In this document: positions 24,701 to 36,834 of the stretch, piece by piece
How positions within the stretch are numbered: the first letter of the stretch is position 1
How the letters are laid out: the number at the start of each line of letters is the position of its first letter
Assembly: GCA_951799445.1 (NCBI GenBank)
Contig: OX637293.1
Span: 19,220,001-19,284,000 of the forward strand
Direction: 5' to 3'
Length of the DNA stretch: 64,000 nt
Source of the DNA: Pseudisothecium myosuroides
Taxonomy: Eukaryota > Streptophyta > Bryopsida > Hypnales > Lembophyllaceae
Program-made: the position numbers and the translations under genes
Notes under the pieces: model-generated
The model's input: only the letters and a program-made list of their open reading frames with translations
Told to the model about the DNA's origin: nothing
Databases searched by the model: none

Positions 24701-25900
24701 AAATTTTTTGAAGATGTTCCAAATAATATGCTAATAGTATCAATTGATAAATTTCAAAAATTGGCACAAGTATAAATTTTTAAATTTTTATAGGATCCAA
24801 TTTGGTTGGTTTTGGCTTTTTACTCCTATTTGAAAATTTGTATGAATTTGAAGGAGGTTTTTATTTCTCATTTTTTAATTAAAAAAATATTAAATTTGCC
24901 TTAGATTCCAATACAATTTTCTTTTCTGGGGGAGGGGATAAGAAATCATTATTCATCTTCTTATCAAATTTCTTCCCCTAAAGTTGCAATTTTTTGACTA
25001 TAAGTTGAATGTCCAAGATTGTTATAATCTAAAAATCCAATGATCAATATTTTCCACAATTAATCCCATATTTACTAGACAAAGTAGTATTTATTTTTAT
25101 ATGTTAAAATCAAATATTTAAAGTACATCCATGTGCAAAAAAATATCAAAGTAAAACAATTCATTGAAAACCTCTATTATCAAGAAGTTGTTAGGCCTTG
25201 AGGTATTAATAGATACTCGCAAGTAGAATAATTATTCAACTTCATTGTATGATATATCATTGGAAAGATCTCAAAAATATTTTTCAATGGTATAAAATAA
25301 GCCTAATTTGAAGAAAAACTATGCTTTTTAAGTATTGGGTACATCGCATTGATTTAAGCTTCACCAAGTAGTCATATGTATTTGTGGAAGGTTGGCAAAT
25401 AATTTAGCTGGTACATGGAGGTGTAGCCTCAATATCTTGTAGTAGCCGGGAAGGCTATCTAAAAATATCCAACGTCACTAAATTTATCAAATACATAAGA
25501 GCATTGCAAAGGCTAAGGAGAATTGATGGCTCACATTACTTTTTTTTTACCCTCTAAGAAAAACACTAGAACTTGTTACTTACTACCAATGATAAATTTA
25601 TTTGGAATCTTGAAATCAAAGACTTTGAATAAACTGCAAGAGTTCAAGATGTCCCTGCAACTCTTTGTTCTTCCGCAACACTGCAAGAGAAAGGGATGTT
25701 TTAAGTGAGTTTTTAAGTATATATATAAATCAACCCGAAATTAGTTGACAAATATTTACTTAGTTAACTTTGGGGGAATTTAGCTAGGTCAATAAGGCCC
25801 CCTGGCCCCTATTAGTATACCTTCCAAATTGTAGGATGCCAAAAGAACAATACAATAAAACAAAAGATGGCATTTGTTAAACATTTATGGCAAATTAGTT
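21735..25900. repeat. AT-rich duplicated sequence downstream of uS15 copy 1 (family D)
   Basis: Matches the sequence downstream of uS15 copy 2 (59156-60590 and 61217-63740) in the same order, apart from the element at 22606-23541. Shared stretches include ATCATATGATGGTG, AGACATTCCTGGTTTTGC and GAACTTGTTACTTACTACC-like sequence near 25570. No protein-coding gene is seen. Part of it (24800-25850) recurs at 49740-50200, for example CCGGGAAGG and TATCTAAAAATATCCAAC. Confidence 0.7.
22606..23541. mobile_element. TTAA-type element, subfamily A (936 bp)
   Basis: TTAA 22602-22605 then CCCCTAAAGGTC; right end GACCTTTAGGGG then TTAA 23542-23545. The terminal repeat is 12 bp perfect. Three paralogous sites lack the insertion, for example ATGACTAAAATG at 60025-60035 and a similar site near 44705. 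Non-coding. Confidence 0.9.
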
Positions 25901-25901
25901 A

Positions 25902-26449
25902 CTCCCTCTGTCCCAAAAAGAATCTGGAGTTTTTGGAATTGGCTAGATTAGAGCGTAAGTTGCTCCTATTTTCAAAGGATTGCGTAGTTACTGTAGCTTC
26001 TAATAAGCCCTACTAGGCGAGAAAGAATGGAAGTTAGCAATGAAGAGGAGCAATTAAAAACAGGCGGAAAAATTGACAAATTTCCCCCCTTTTTGGAACT
26101 GCTCTAGTGCTATTGATTTGGATCATTCTCTGAGCAGTGTTGGTGCAAGGAAGTCCAATGATGTCCTCTACATCGATTCCGACATTGTCCTACACGATTC
26201 AACTCCAGGAAATTCTCAACAAGAAATTTGTTAGTAGCAAGTTTTTTACAATTGTGGTTTGTATTCATCACCTTTGGTTGGTTAGAGGTTGTGTTTTGAT
26301 TTCCTTTGCACGGATTGAATTGCTATGTAGACTTTGGAGGGTAGCACCGGCAGATTCTTTTGCTTCAAGATGTTCAAACTAGCTTCAATTGTTGTTGATC
26401 AAGTTGTGGAGAGCCAATTTCAAATTTAATTTAGAACGTACAAAGGGAG
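25902..26449. mobile_element. Stowaway/mariner-type element (548 bp)
   Basis: TA (25900-25901) then CTCCCTCTGTCCC; right end ACAAAGGGAG then TA (26450-26451). CTCCCTC ends and a TA duplication are characteristic of plant Tc1/mariner (Stowaway) elements. The paralogous repeat at about 50215-50240 lacks it, which gives the empty site. No DDE transposase is recognisable. Its right half recurs at 63751-64000. Confidence 0.85.
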
Positions 26450-26451
26450 TA

Positions 26452-28170
26452 TTTGCTATAGTACTGTGATCTTTGTTTATTTGTCTATTTTTACCCTAAT
26501 AAGGACTTTGTTTCATCAATTTTATAATAGAAACATGGTTTTAATTTCTAAAGCCCCTTGCATCCAAATAATGAGTGGATTGGTCAAACTTAATTGTAAC
26601 TTCCAAAGTATCTATATTTAATTTTGATTTGAACTCAAAAAATGAAGCCTTACAAATTGTATTTCTACTCCATTCTAAAGCTTTGGAAAAATCCAAAAAT
26701 TCAATGACTTATTGCAATTGGAAATTCTATGTGTGAAAATCCAAATAACACAACATTGTACATATTTCATTCATATCTTTTGTATAAATTTGAATTTAAG
26801 GTTGACATTGTAGAATATTGTTCCTCATTATAATCTAAATTATAGGTCAAAATTCCAAATTATTCTAGTATATATTCTAATTTATATAATCTTATGCCTG
26901 TATTACAATTATAGTAAAGGTATTTGGGGGTTTGAAAAAGAAAACAATTATTTAATAAATTTCAAACTATTAGTCATAGCCACCTTTACCACCTAAAAAA
27001 ATGTCAAAATAATTTGATTTTTAATAAGTATTATTAGTTTGAAAATCAAATATGATTTAACATATAAAGAATCAAATTAAAGAACACACTTTGTTTTCTT
27101 GAGAACTTAGGTAGTTTCTGACTTTTTGTTGAGTGTTGACTTTATAATTTGAAAATATTGCATGAAATTTTTAGAATGGATGCTAATAATCATAATTTAT
27201 GTCTGAAGCCTTGTTCCATGTCATTTCTACAAAAATTGCAAAAGTTAGGACTTTTTCAGTTTCAATGTCAAATTTAGCAACAAAAAATATATTTAAAAAA
27301 AATATTGATTAATTTTTTTGGATTGCATAGTTTTTATTGGATAGTATACCTAGTCAAAAACATTTGACTTATTCAATTTCAATTAATAAGGTGAAAGCTT
27401 TGAAGAGTTTTATTTTGTGAGCAATGAAGGTAGAAAAAACATATAAAGTCATCTCTTGCACTCATTTTTGAAAATTTGCAAATAAAAAATATTTAAAGAT
27501 ATCAAATTTTACTAGAACACTCTCACCATATATTAACAATTCTCAATTTCTTGTAAATGTTATAAGCAATTTAGTTTTTTCTTTGATCTATTGCCATCTT
27601 CCACTTTATAATTTTTTCAAAATGAATATGAAAAATAATCCTTTTGTTTAATTCTTTTCAAATGTATTCTCAACCCATTTTATCAACACATTGACCAAAT
27701 CGCACAAGTTCTAGGCATACGTTTTTATTCTAAAAATATTAAAAGACAAAATGTCACCTTTTGGAAGGGCAAAAAAGTCAACTACTAAAAGCACATTGAA
27801 TTTGCAATTGATGGAGATTTTTACCCTAGAATTTTGAGAGAATGTACTTGAATATTGATCCCATGGTGGAATTTATTAGAAAACAAATATAGATGGAGAT
27901 TATAGCCTTGGTTTGGATACAAGTATTTTGAAGCAATTTTGGATCTCCAAACACTGCCATATTTTAGGGTTTAAGGGCTAATCAATAGCAATGTGAACTT
28001 TGACTTTGACAACATGATCTTTGAAATTTCAACTTGAGGTATGATACAAAAGAAAGAATTATTACTACTATTAGTTTGAAACACCTAAAAAGACGTTTTA
28101 TATCCCTTGGATGATACTAAGGAGGCCAGGAAAGCTAATGATTAGATCCAAAGGTCCACTTGCTAATGCT
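26452..28170. other. AT-rich intergenic sequence between blocks 1 and 2
   Basis: No gene is seen. 26452-26900 resembles 50220-50700 (family D). From about 27700 the sequence matches the 3' flank of the dead TORNADO1-like copy (840-1354), so the boundary between the two tandem blocks should lie near 27.0-27.7 kb. I could not find a discrete junction motif. Confidence 0.55.
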
Positions 28171-31100
28171 TTATTTGAGTTCGTCAATTTCATTGTGATG
28201 CTCTAAAATGCATTTATCACAAATCCAAGCTATAGATCCTCCTGATGTAGTATAACGAACCTTTTTCAATCTAAATTGTTCATAGAAGTCTCTCTTATTT
28301 TGACACTTTGGTTCCAAAAGTTCTTGAAGCCACCTTTGTGCTTCAGATTGGTCGTCCATTGAAATCCTTGAATCCTTCTTGACATCACTTAGCAATGATT
28401 CCAAAGTTGCAGTAGGGAGTCGATAATCCAAAAAACCAGGCGTGTCAAGAACCAAGGCTGCAAAAGTACCTCCATCACTAAAATCAGGGACCATTGCACC
28501 CATTCCACAACCAACATGGGCACCAATCTTTGTCAATACAGTGGCAATCTTCAATCCCCAAGCTACCATTGCAAGAAATCTCCTTGTGTGTTCCGTTCCA
28601 AAATAGACCCCACAACCTTCTTGATTTGCAACCTCATGGAATCCGTGTATACTTTCACACATGAGGTGAAGTTGGATTCTATCAAGGTCGGGCACCAATC
28701 GTGTCAAAAGCTTCTTTCTCCCAAATTCACAAAGATAGGCCAATTTGGGAATTTGTGACTTTTGCATCTCCAAAGAGAATGCCATGACATCATCAATCTT
28801 TGAACACACCTCGAGCAATAATTCCCCTTGCATGTTTTGGATGCCGTACTCTAGATTATGTATCAGATGTATCACATCGTCCAATTTTGACATTGCCTCT
28901 TTGTGATGTTTGTCCAATTTGGACATTGTATCTTTGTGATGTTCATGATGTTCCCTTCTCATATTGTCCAACTTCTCATCCAAAGGCCCAAATACAAGTC
29001 TCCAAGGCATTTGCCAAAGGGAAGTGGTTGAGAAACGACCCTTATCAATGTTAGAGTTGGATTGATCATTTGGGGTCATAGTTCCCAAAGATTGGAATTT
29101 CTTGTGACAATCTTGTAGGTCATGCAATCGCCTTTCTAAAAGATTTTTCCATGCCAAGCTTCCCAATAAAGTACTCACCTTGTCGTAGCCAATGCCCAAA
29201 CCTTCACATGACTTCCAATTGTACGTAGCATCTATACCAATCTTTATAACCTCCACTTCTAAGTCTTTCACTTGAGCACATTGGTTTTTGCGGTCCTTAG
29301 CATGAACTAACCTCCTCACACACGCAGGGCGCAAAATGTACTCAACAAGGCGAACTCCAATACAACCCAATGTGTTATCTTCTTGGAGAAGTTTAATATG
29401 CATGATGATTCCATTTTCAAGGAATTCCAACATTTGGTCTTCACATTGATGGGATCGTAGAAGGATGTCGATGTCCCCTTGATGGAATTGAAGAATGACT
29501 TCAATGCCACCACTTATGAACTTGATAATATCTTGAAACACCTCGTAAGTATCTTGGGCATTCTTGCTTTCGAGCTTCTTAAAGAAAGAAACCTACACAA
29601 AATATCAACAAATGAAGAACATGTCATTTTAATGAGACAAAAGTGATTGTCAAATTCAATTCGTTAAAATCATACTTGATTGATCTTCACATCTAAATCG
29701 AAATAAAAAAACAATGAAGTCACTTTTACATATTGTCATTGAAAATGAAGAATAAATATTTGTGTTCAAGAGTAATTGATCCAATTTTATAAAAAATATA
29801 ATTTGAATACAATCCTCGTGTTTGCAGTATTGAAAAGTGGAAAAGTCAATTATAATAATTTTGTAAATCAAATAAGAAAATGGAATATATGAAACTTCTA
29901 TTTTACCAAGATGAATCAAAAACAATACCTGGAGTCGTGTGAAAAATCCAGGAGTCAACATAGTTCGAATTCCATCTTTGCAAGCCAATCTTCTGCCAAC
30001 ATACTTCAAGTTTGTGGGTCCATAAGTGGTGGACCAACTCAAACTTTCATGTTTGTCTTTCAAAGTTGATGGTATCATAATGCTACTAGCATCTTGCTCA
30101 TAGCATATGTGTAGTTTGATCATCATGCCCAAGATGTCATCAAATTGCTTCTCCATGTCTCCTTGACCTTCCACAAGATTCAATATCGAACGCCTCATAT
30201 GTTCCATTGAGATGCTCCCATTGGCCGAAACCATCTCCAATTCGCAATCCACGATTGCACATTGATGTAGGAATTGTCCAATAATTTGGTGGCAAAACCA
30301 ATGGGGATTGGTAATGACAGCTCCTTCTTTTTCATTGTAGATGATGTGCCCTCCATCATTCAAGGATATAGCCACAAACTCCCTCTTCCTTTGTGCAAGC
30401 TCTTGGTCCACATCATTCAATTCCTCCACTTCCTTGCACATGCCTTCACAAAACTCATCCCACTTCAACAACGGTCGATTTAATTGGTCCGCATTCCACA
30501 ATGCTACCAAGCGTTGTACTTCCTCACATGCCCTTATGGTCTTGGGCAATCTCTCCAACAATCTCTTCATGTGCGATTTTATGAAATCAAATACCACACA
30601 AGCATGAGATACATCCCTCCCATCCACCTTGAATACGGACTTGTCTTCATCAAACTCAAGTACTTCTTGGAATTGAGATTTCAATTGTATAACCTCATCA
30701 TCAATGCGTGCTGCAAATGCATGATCATCTTTCCAATAGTCAAAATGTGTCATGACTATTGACACATGCGGGCGATAGGAAAGAGATCGCCTTGTGTTAG
30801 AAGCAATGAATCGCAACCAAGATTCAAGTTCCAATTTTATGTTGGATGGACATCTTCTTTTTGAGGGAGTGGATTGCACCATGGGATTGCATATGAGCAA
30901 AAACATTGATGAACTTCCGTCCGCTGAGAGATTGGGCATGACCAATTCATGAAAAGAGTGATAGTCGGTTTGACCTGCCATGTCCCAAATGGTAATGCCA
31001 ATGCCATCGCATAGAACACTCTCCACTTCAATGCCATGTGTACGTTCAAGTGGCATGTCTTCTATTGTCACTTTTGGCGCATTAGATGTTTTGAATACGT

Positions 31101-34100
31101 TCCTTATTTTTCCCTTGAATCGTGATCGGTTTGGAATTTCATCTTTTCTTTGAAATTCCTTGAGTTGCTTCATTGACATTCGCAATCTTGTTTTCCCTGT
31201 AAAGAATAAGAAAAAGAACAAGCTGCATTAGATTGAAGAATGAAATTCATCTTTTTTTTGGATGGTATTGATGACATTAAAATTACCAATTACAGTCCTT
31301 AAGAGTTTTGATGACTAAAAAACTACCCACACTATTCATCCACGTAGCTCAAAGTCCAATTTTCAACAATAGGATTTCTTAGCGCACTTGTTAAAATGTA
31401 TCTCTAAAGAGTTTAGAGTCAAAACCCTTGTTGATTGCAAGACCATGTAATTCAAACTTCAAAGGAAAGTTTCTTCCAAACATTTCGGTTGAAAAAGTTG
31501 CAAACATCGAGTATTGTCATTCAAACTATTATGTAAAAATGAATGGACTCCACAAGTATTGCTAAAGTTGCTTCTCCAATGCATTCCTTGCATGACTAAA
31601 AGGCGTAAAAGAATGTTCTACATGAAACAACAATTCATATTCATGTTTGGAATATGCACTAAATGGAAAGATTTAAATGAGGTCAAAGGAACCAAAACTA
31701 CAAATCATTTTGACATGAATTTGAAAAATGTCATTGATGATAGAGCCTAGCAGTGAGAATTGTGTTTGTAAAAAAATTAAAAACCTCATAACCTTTGCAA
31801 CACCTAATTAAATCATATTAAACCTTCAATCATTCGTGAATAACTTGTGCAACCATTGAACCTCTAGTTGACCAGTCCCATTCCCATGTGGTAAAACTTT
31901 GATTTCAAGCTTAATGTTGCCTTTCAAATCATACATACTAATTGAATTTCAATGCAATATTTTTATTACATGAGGCAATAGTGCTATCTACCAAGATCAA
32001 ATGTTTCTATTAGTTTGGCACAACATCATAATTGTTATAAACTTTGAAATCACAAGTAAGGAAAAATTAGTAAATGTAACAAAAAGAATTCAATTAATTT
32101 GAAATATCTTGAAGTTACTTTGAAAAATAATGTAAAACTTGTTTGAGTAATTATTTTCTTTTTTTACACATAAACACCTCCCGTGATGACCTTCAAGACA
32201 AAATAGCGCTTTCAAGCTAATTTAGCCTCTATAAAATTGATTGGCCAAATTTTGAAATTTTTTATTTGTGAAATAATGCTTTCTTTATAGAAATTAATTG
32301 TTGGAAATGGTTTTGGTAAAAATAAAAACATTGTGAACTTTATTAGTCTAGTGTGTACGTAAAACTACATGAACTAGAGTATTGGAATAATTTGGAGTAT
32401 TGACTTCAAATGAAAAATTAAACAAACAATAATATTTGGAAATTAAACTTGAAAATCAAATTTAAAGCAAAAAATACAAATGAAATATCTTCAATATTGT
32501 GTTGTTTGGATTCTAACACATGTAGCTTGAAATTGCAATGATTCATGGAATGATTTCATTTTTTCAAAGCTTTGAAATGGAGTACAAAAAAGATTTATTA
32601 TCGTAGTCTTCAATTTCTAAGTTACAATCAATACCAAAAATGGATACTTTGAAAGTTACAAGCATGTTTAACCAAAGTGCATACACTTTGGGGATACAAT
32701 GACCTTCAATAGAGGTTGATTTTTGTTGCTCATCATTAGGAAATGATTTGGAGACACAAAGATCTATGTATTCATATTTCGTACCTCTTTCGAGTATTTG
32801 AAATAAGTATTTTCATGAAGTGTTTTATATATTGAAATTCTTTGATGCCTAAATTATTTGTATGATAAAAATAATAGAAAGTCTATAATATAGCAGAGGA
32901 GTCAAATTATTCTAATTCTTAACTACATTTGGTTTTAGAACGTTTAGGTTTTTGAAGGATTTGTTTTATATCTATATATCTATATTTTTTTTTTAATATT
33001 CATTTCCGTCTTCAACTTAATCAACAATATCCACAATGAAATATGTATTTGCAAAACATGAGTACGTATAGCTTACCAGCAAATGGTTCTCCACACAAAA
33101 ACACTCGTCCAGATGTTTGGTTGACAATTGCCATGCTTTGTACAATACCCCACAACTTCATTTTCTTCCTCTTTGATAATGCAGAAGATACATAATCCGC
33201 ATCTCCCGACTCTTCCAAACCCGTGCTAGACAAGCCAATGTCTTCAATGTTGTGATTCTCCAAGAGCAAGTCCATCATCGCTCCAAGCACTTTGTAACCA
33301 CCGACTGCTTTACATTCACAGAAGTCAATTTTCTTCAAAGATTTGTTGGTCTTTAGGGCTTCCAAGACGGCCAAAACATTCTCAATCCCTTGTGTATCAT
33401 CCAAAGATAAATCATCTACGTCCGTCAAACCCAATTCCAGTAAGGATGTATTGGTGTGAATCATGTCAACTAAGGTTTCAATCCCCTCTTTCCCTCCAAT
33501 TGATTGCCATATCTCAAGCTTGGTGAGGGTGGTATTGGATTGAAGATTATGGTTCTTGGGCATCAGTGGATCCAACAACACTTTTAATTCCATGCCACGA
33601 GAAATATCACAAGTTAGGTCTTCAAGGGATTGGTTGGAATACAATGCAGTTGCTATGCTACTATATCCACTAGTGAAGGCCTTTTGAATTGCAGTTGAAT
33701 CAATATAGACCCTAAGTGTTTTGAGGGATGTGCTTGAGGCAAGCATGTCACTTATATGCTCAAATTGTGCATCTGATGTAAGAGAATGAAATTCCAATAG
33801 TTCAAGTACATTGGGAGGGCCTTGGAAGGGCTTCATGAGCTGCTCCATTCCCTCCGCGTCCAACTTCCGTGCGCTCATCCCAAATGATTTGAGGATTCGG
33901 AGATTCCGGGGCACACCAATAATGGACATGAACTCCTGAGCCACCTCCTTTCCCACCTCACCCTTTAGACCCGAGAGCTGGAGGCGGAGGCCGAGATCTT
34001 GAATAGCATTGTTTCCGAGAAGCACACTCGACACACACTTGGCAAATCGGACTGCGGAGCCATCCCAGCACTCAAAATAAAGTTCTCTGAATTTGTTGCC

Positions 34101-34523
34101 AGACTCGCGGAGTGCGTCAGCAAATGCTTCCACGTGTTTGCAAGAGGCGTCCCCAAGTAGAGAGATGCCCACTCTTTCACGGAATACAATTTCTGATGAC
34201 GCAACTGCCTGGAAAAGCTCACGATATCCTGCTTCCACGCCGGTGCCATGGTGAAATGTGAAATAGTAGTCAGAGCGTCCAAAGTAAATTGTGACTTCCG
34301 AGTCTCCACGAAAAGACAATAGGCCGCACAGGCATCCATCTTTGGGTAAGGAAGAGAGAAAGCGTGCAAACTCCGACTCCGGTTGCCCTTCCTGGGAAGG
34401 CAAATGCTCCGCAGTCTCTCCGCTGGCAGGACGGGAGGCAGGACTCCGAAACCAACGAAGGAAGAAATCTTGCCAAGTCCGAAAGCTAAACAGCCACACC
34501 AGGAAAGCGAACAGCTTCCTCAT
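28171..34523 (-). CDS. TORNADO1-like LRR-Roc-COR GTPase, intact
   Basis: Three exons splice in frame: 34523-33077, 31196-29929 and 29592-28171, giving 1378 aa; donors GTAAGC and GTATTG, acceptors ACAG and GTAG. The ATG at 34523 is the first after an in-frame TAA; a valine-coded extension upstream is not used. Domains: hydrophobic N-terminus (residues 2-13), leucine-rich repeats (about 110-440), Roc GTPase with P-loop GEPFAGKT across the exon 1/2 junction (about 478-485), DMAGQ (554-558) and THFD (632-635), COR domain (about 710-905), and a C-terminal region with a His/Lys-rich coiled-coil-like stretch (about 1108-1172). The length is close to Arabidopsis TORNADO1 (about 1380 aa), which acts in vein patterning and auxin-related growth; the motif WLRFIASNTRR and the LRR-Roc-COR order fit that family. 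The role here is inferred from family only. A dead tandem paralogue lies at 1355-13558. Confidence 0.92.
31197..33076 (-). other. Intron 1 of the TORNADO1-like gene
   Basis: A 1.88-kb AT-rich intron that splits the P-loop codon GG|G. It is alignable with intron 1 of the dead copy (8496-11547), which is about 1.2 kb longer because of two AT microsatellites and a 498-bp TTAA element. No gene or conserved RNA structure is seen in it. Confidence 0.8.
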
Positions 34524-35340
34524 GCTGGTCTCCACCCCGATGCAGCTCCAATGTAAAATCTCACAGACAATTTAACAGATGTTTCGGTGATCAGAAGAGG
34601 TCGAGGCTTGCAACCGTGTCAGCGTCGGTCCTCCAAACCCCAGCGACCCGACTCCCTGCTGTGCAATCCAAATACCTCACCCACGTACTTCCCAAGTTAC
34701 ACAACGTCGTCACTGACCTTCAATCGTTTTTACCAAATTTAAAGCCATCATGTGCCTGCAACATGTCACAGTGAAAACGGTGAAGTTCTTGCAACAGGTC
34801 GTGTGCACTGTGTACCAAGTGATTCATCCAGTCAAGCATGAGGAAGGGAAGGGAGAAATACAGCGACTATTCTCACAGACTGTGCTCTAAAGCATCAGCC
34901 GCATCAAAGGGACAGGAAGTGAATCCTCAAGCAGGATGTAACTGGTCACCCCGATGTGAGCACCCAAGCTTGCCAAGGCGAGCAAGGATCACTAATCCCT
35001 CATGGTTCTATCAACAGATCTCTCTTGAGGCAAATTTCTCTCATCTCAAGACGAGCAGCAAACTCTAAACAGCACCAGACCACCGAGGATCGGACAGAGA
35101 AGCAAAGCACTCGCGCGGATCATGCCTGTCGACAAGAAATGGCAGAGTGCTCTCTTAACGTTTAGTTTGCACGACAGATAAGCTCATGGAGCTCCGTGGA
35201 CATACACTTGAAAACACGCATCCTCCACCCAGAGACTCTCGGCGTTGGGAACCCCAAACCCGTGACTGTTCTTTACTCGCCCCAGCTACATGCAAACTGA
35301 TCCACACCAAAGCCACCTCCACACGTCCAGGTTTACCATT
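34524..35340. promoter_or_regulatory. Upstream region of the TORNADO1-like gene
   Basis: GC-richer sequence immediately 5' of the ATG. 34524-34900 is conserved with 13559-13913 upstream of the dead copy (CCAAACCCC, GACTCCCTGCTGTGCAATCC, CAAGCATGAG), beyond which the dead copy is cut by a TTAA element. It probably contains the promoter and 5' leader; no TATA box or transcription start can be assigned with confidence. Confidence 0.45.
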
Positions 35341-36060
35341 TCTCTTTCCACTCCCAGTCTGCCGAAGAAACAGGACGAATTGTCGGTGAACAAACCCGGG
35401 ATTCACGGGCTGAGGTGTTGAACCTCTTGCTTTCATCGCACAAGTGTGACGCAATTCACAAAACAAAATGATGTAAAGACAAGAACAATGAGATCGAGTG
35501 AAGAGTAGTAGTAGCATAGAAGAAGTAAACGCCGACACTCGTTGGATACAAGAGCTCACCTGAGGGTTCCGTGCCCTTCAGTGGCCCTAATCAGCAAGCT
35601 CCTCCACGCCGAAACCAAATCTCCGCAGGTCGGGATTGACAATTCTTGCTCACCTCCCGTCTGCCGCAAAAACAGGACAAATTGTCGGTAAGCAAACCCT
35701 GGATGACAGAACTCTGGCCATGGCCTCTCACACTCTCCGCATCCAGAGTGACCAAAATGAAACTCAAGACGAAACATCAGTTACGACACAAGATCAGAGG
35801 AAGAGTAGTGGGTAGAATTCTGCACCAAACCAAAGTCAAAGTCGGCACTCGTTTATTAACCTCACCTGAAACGGCAGGAAGGGTTCCGTGTGGCCAGCCT
35901 TTTCCAGAGATTCAGCACTCTTGCTCCGCTCCCAGTCTGTCGACGAAACAATACATAGTGTCGGAACAAGAATCCTGGCCCTCCTGCCTCACTCTCTTCG
36001 TATCAATTGCGCCGGAAAGCAAACACACATCCAGAAGCAGGCTATGGTGAATGACCGAGA
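35341..36060. repeat. Three degenerate tandem units of about 280-300 bp
   Basis: The core CCCAGTCTGCCGAAGAAAC...AATTGTCGG at 35353 recurs as CCCGTCTGCCGCAAAAAC at 35656 and CCCAGTCTGTCGACGAAAC at 35931. Each unit also has GGGTTCCGTG and CACTCGTT in matching places. On the minus strand the first two encode similar peptides (RQFVLFLRQTG), but frames are not kept over whole units, so I treat them as non-coding tandem repeats upstream of the TORNADO1-like gene. Confidence 0.7.
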
Positions 36061-36300
36061 GAGGACACTACTAGTGCTCGGACTCACAAAAGTGAAGGCA
36101 GCGCCTAGAAACAAAAGAGAGGGAGGCAAAACAGGCACTGACAATCTTTGGTCATCTGGGCAGTGTCGTGAAGAAGGCATACTCGTACAGTATCAGTGTA
36201 TTATTATGGTTGAGCTCTGAGACGGGTTTCATGACCTTAACTGCAAATATTTGCCGATCTAGAGGTCTCCTACATCTTGCTAATACACAATTTGACATGC

Positions 36301-36505
36301 CAGCTTACGGCAGTGGTCACACGCGGTAACGTACAACTCGTTCTTGGATATTTACCGAGAATCTTGCGCACTGATTGCCTGCTTTTACGGCAGCGGTATT
36401 GGAACCCCCTCGTGAACAGTAATTTCACTCAAACGCGGTAGCGTACAGTACAACTCGTTTTCGGATATTCACCGAGAATCCTGCGCACTGCTTGCCAGCT
36501 TCAGT
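36301..36505. repeat. Direct repeat of about 110 bp, two units
   Basis: ACGCGGTAACGTACAACTCG with GATATTTACCGAGAATC (from about 36322) recurs as ACGCGGTAGCGTACAGTACA with GATATTCACCGAGAATC (from about 36434), each followed by TGCGCACTG and TTGCC. Function unknown. Confidence 0.8.
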
Positions 36506-36539
36506 GGACCCCTGGTAACGTAACTGCGATACGCAAGCC

Positions 36540-36770
36540 GTGTAACTGCGTGGAACAGGCGCGCTAAGTAGTATTGTAATCGTTCAATTTGATGCAAATG
36601 AATTCATTTATTGCCGACGCCAACGAGCATGGTCAAGCCTGGAGGGCCCCAAATGGACCAAATTTGCAGTCAATCTTCATCAAGTGCAGAGTGCAGACAG
36701 TGGCACATGACAGTGAATCCTTACTTTCCCGTCCCCGTAAGGTACGAGGTCCATGAAGCGCCAATTTAAG
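36540..36770. repeat. ABC-associated repeat, copy in block 2
   Basis: GTGGAACAGGCGCG, GTTCAATTTGATGCAAAT and CCCCGTAAGGTA occur here; related sequence is at 37720-37900 and 15310-15475. It directly precedes the inverted ABCB fragment pair. Non-coding. Confidence 0.65.
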
Positions 36771-36834
36771 CGTCCGTAAATTCTTCATAGGCCAGAAGTG
36801 ACAAACAGTAAGTAACGGACATCTTCGAATACCT

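Noticed and set aside
26137..26382. Mariner transposase fragment inside the Stowaway-type element
   Set aside because: The frame has no recognisable DDE motif or conserved transposase peptide.
34524..34535. Four-residue N-terminal extension of the TORNADO1-like protein
   Set aside because: The upstream codon is GTG; the first ATG after the in-frame stop is at 34523, and the dead copy has its ATG at the same place.
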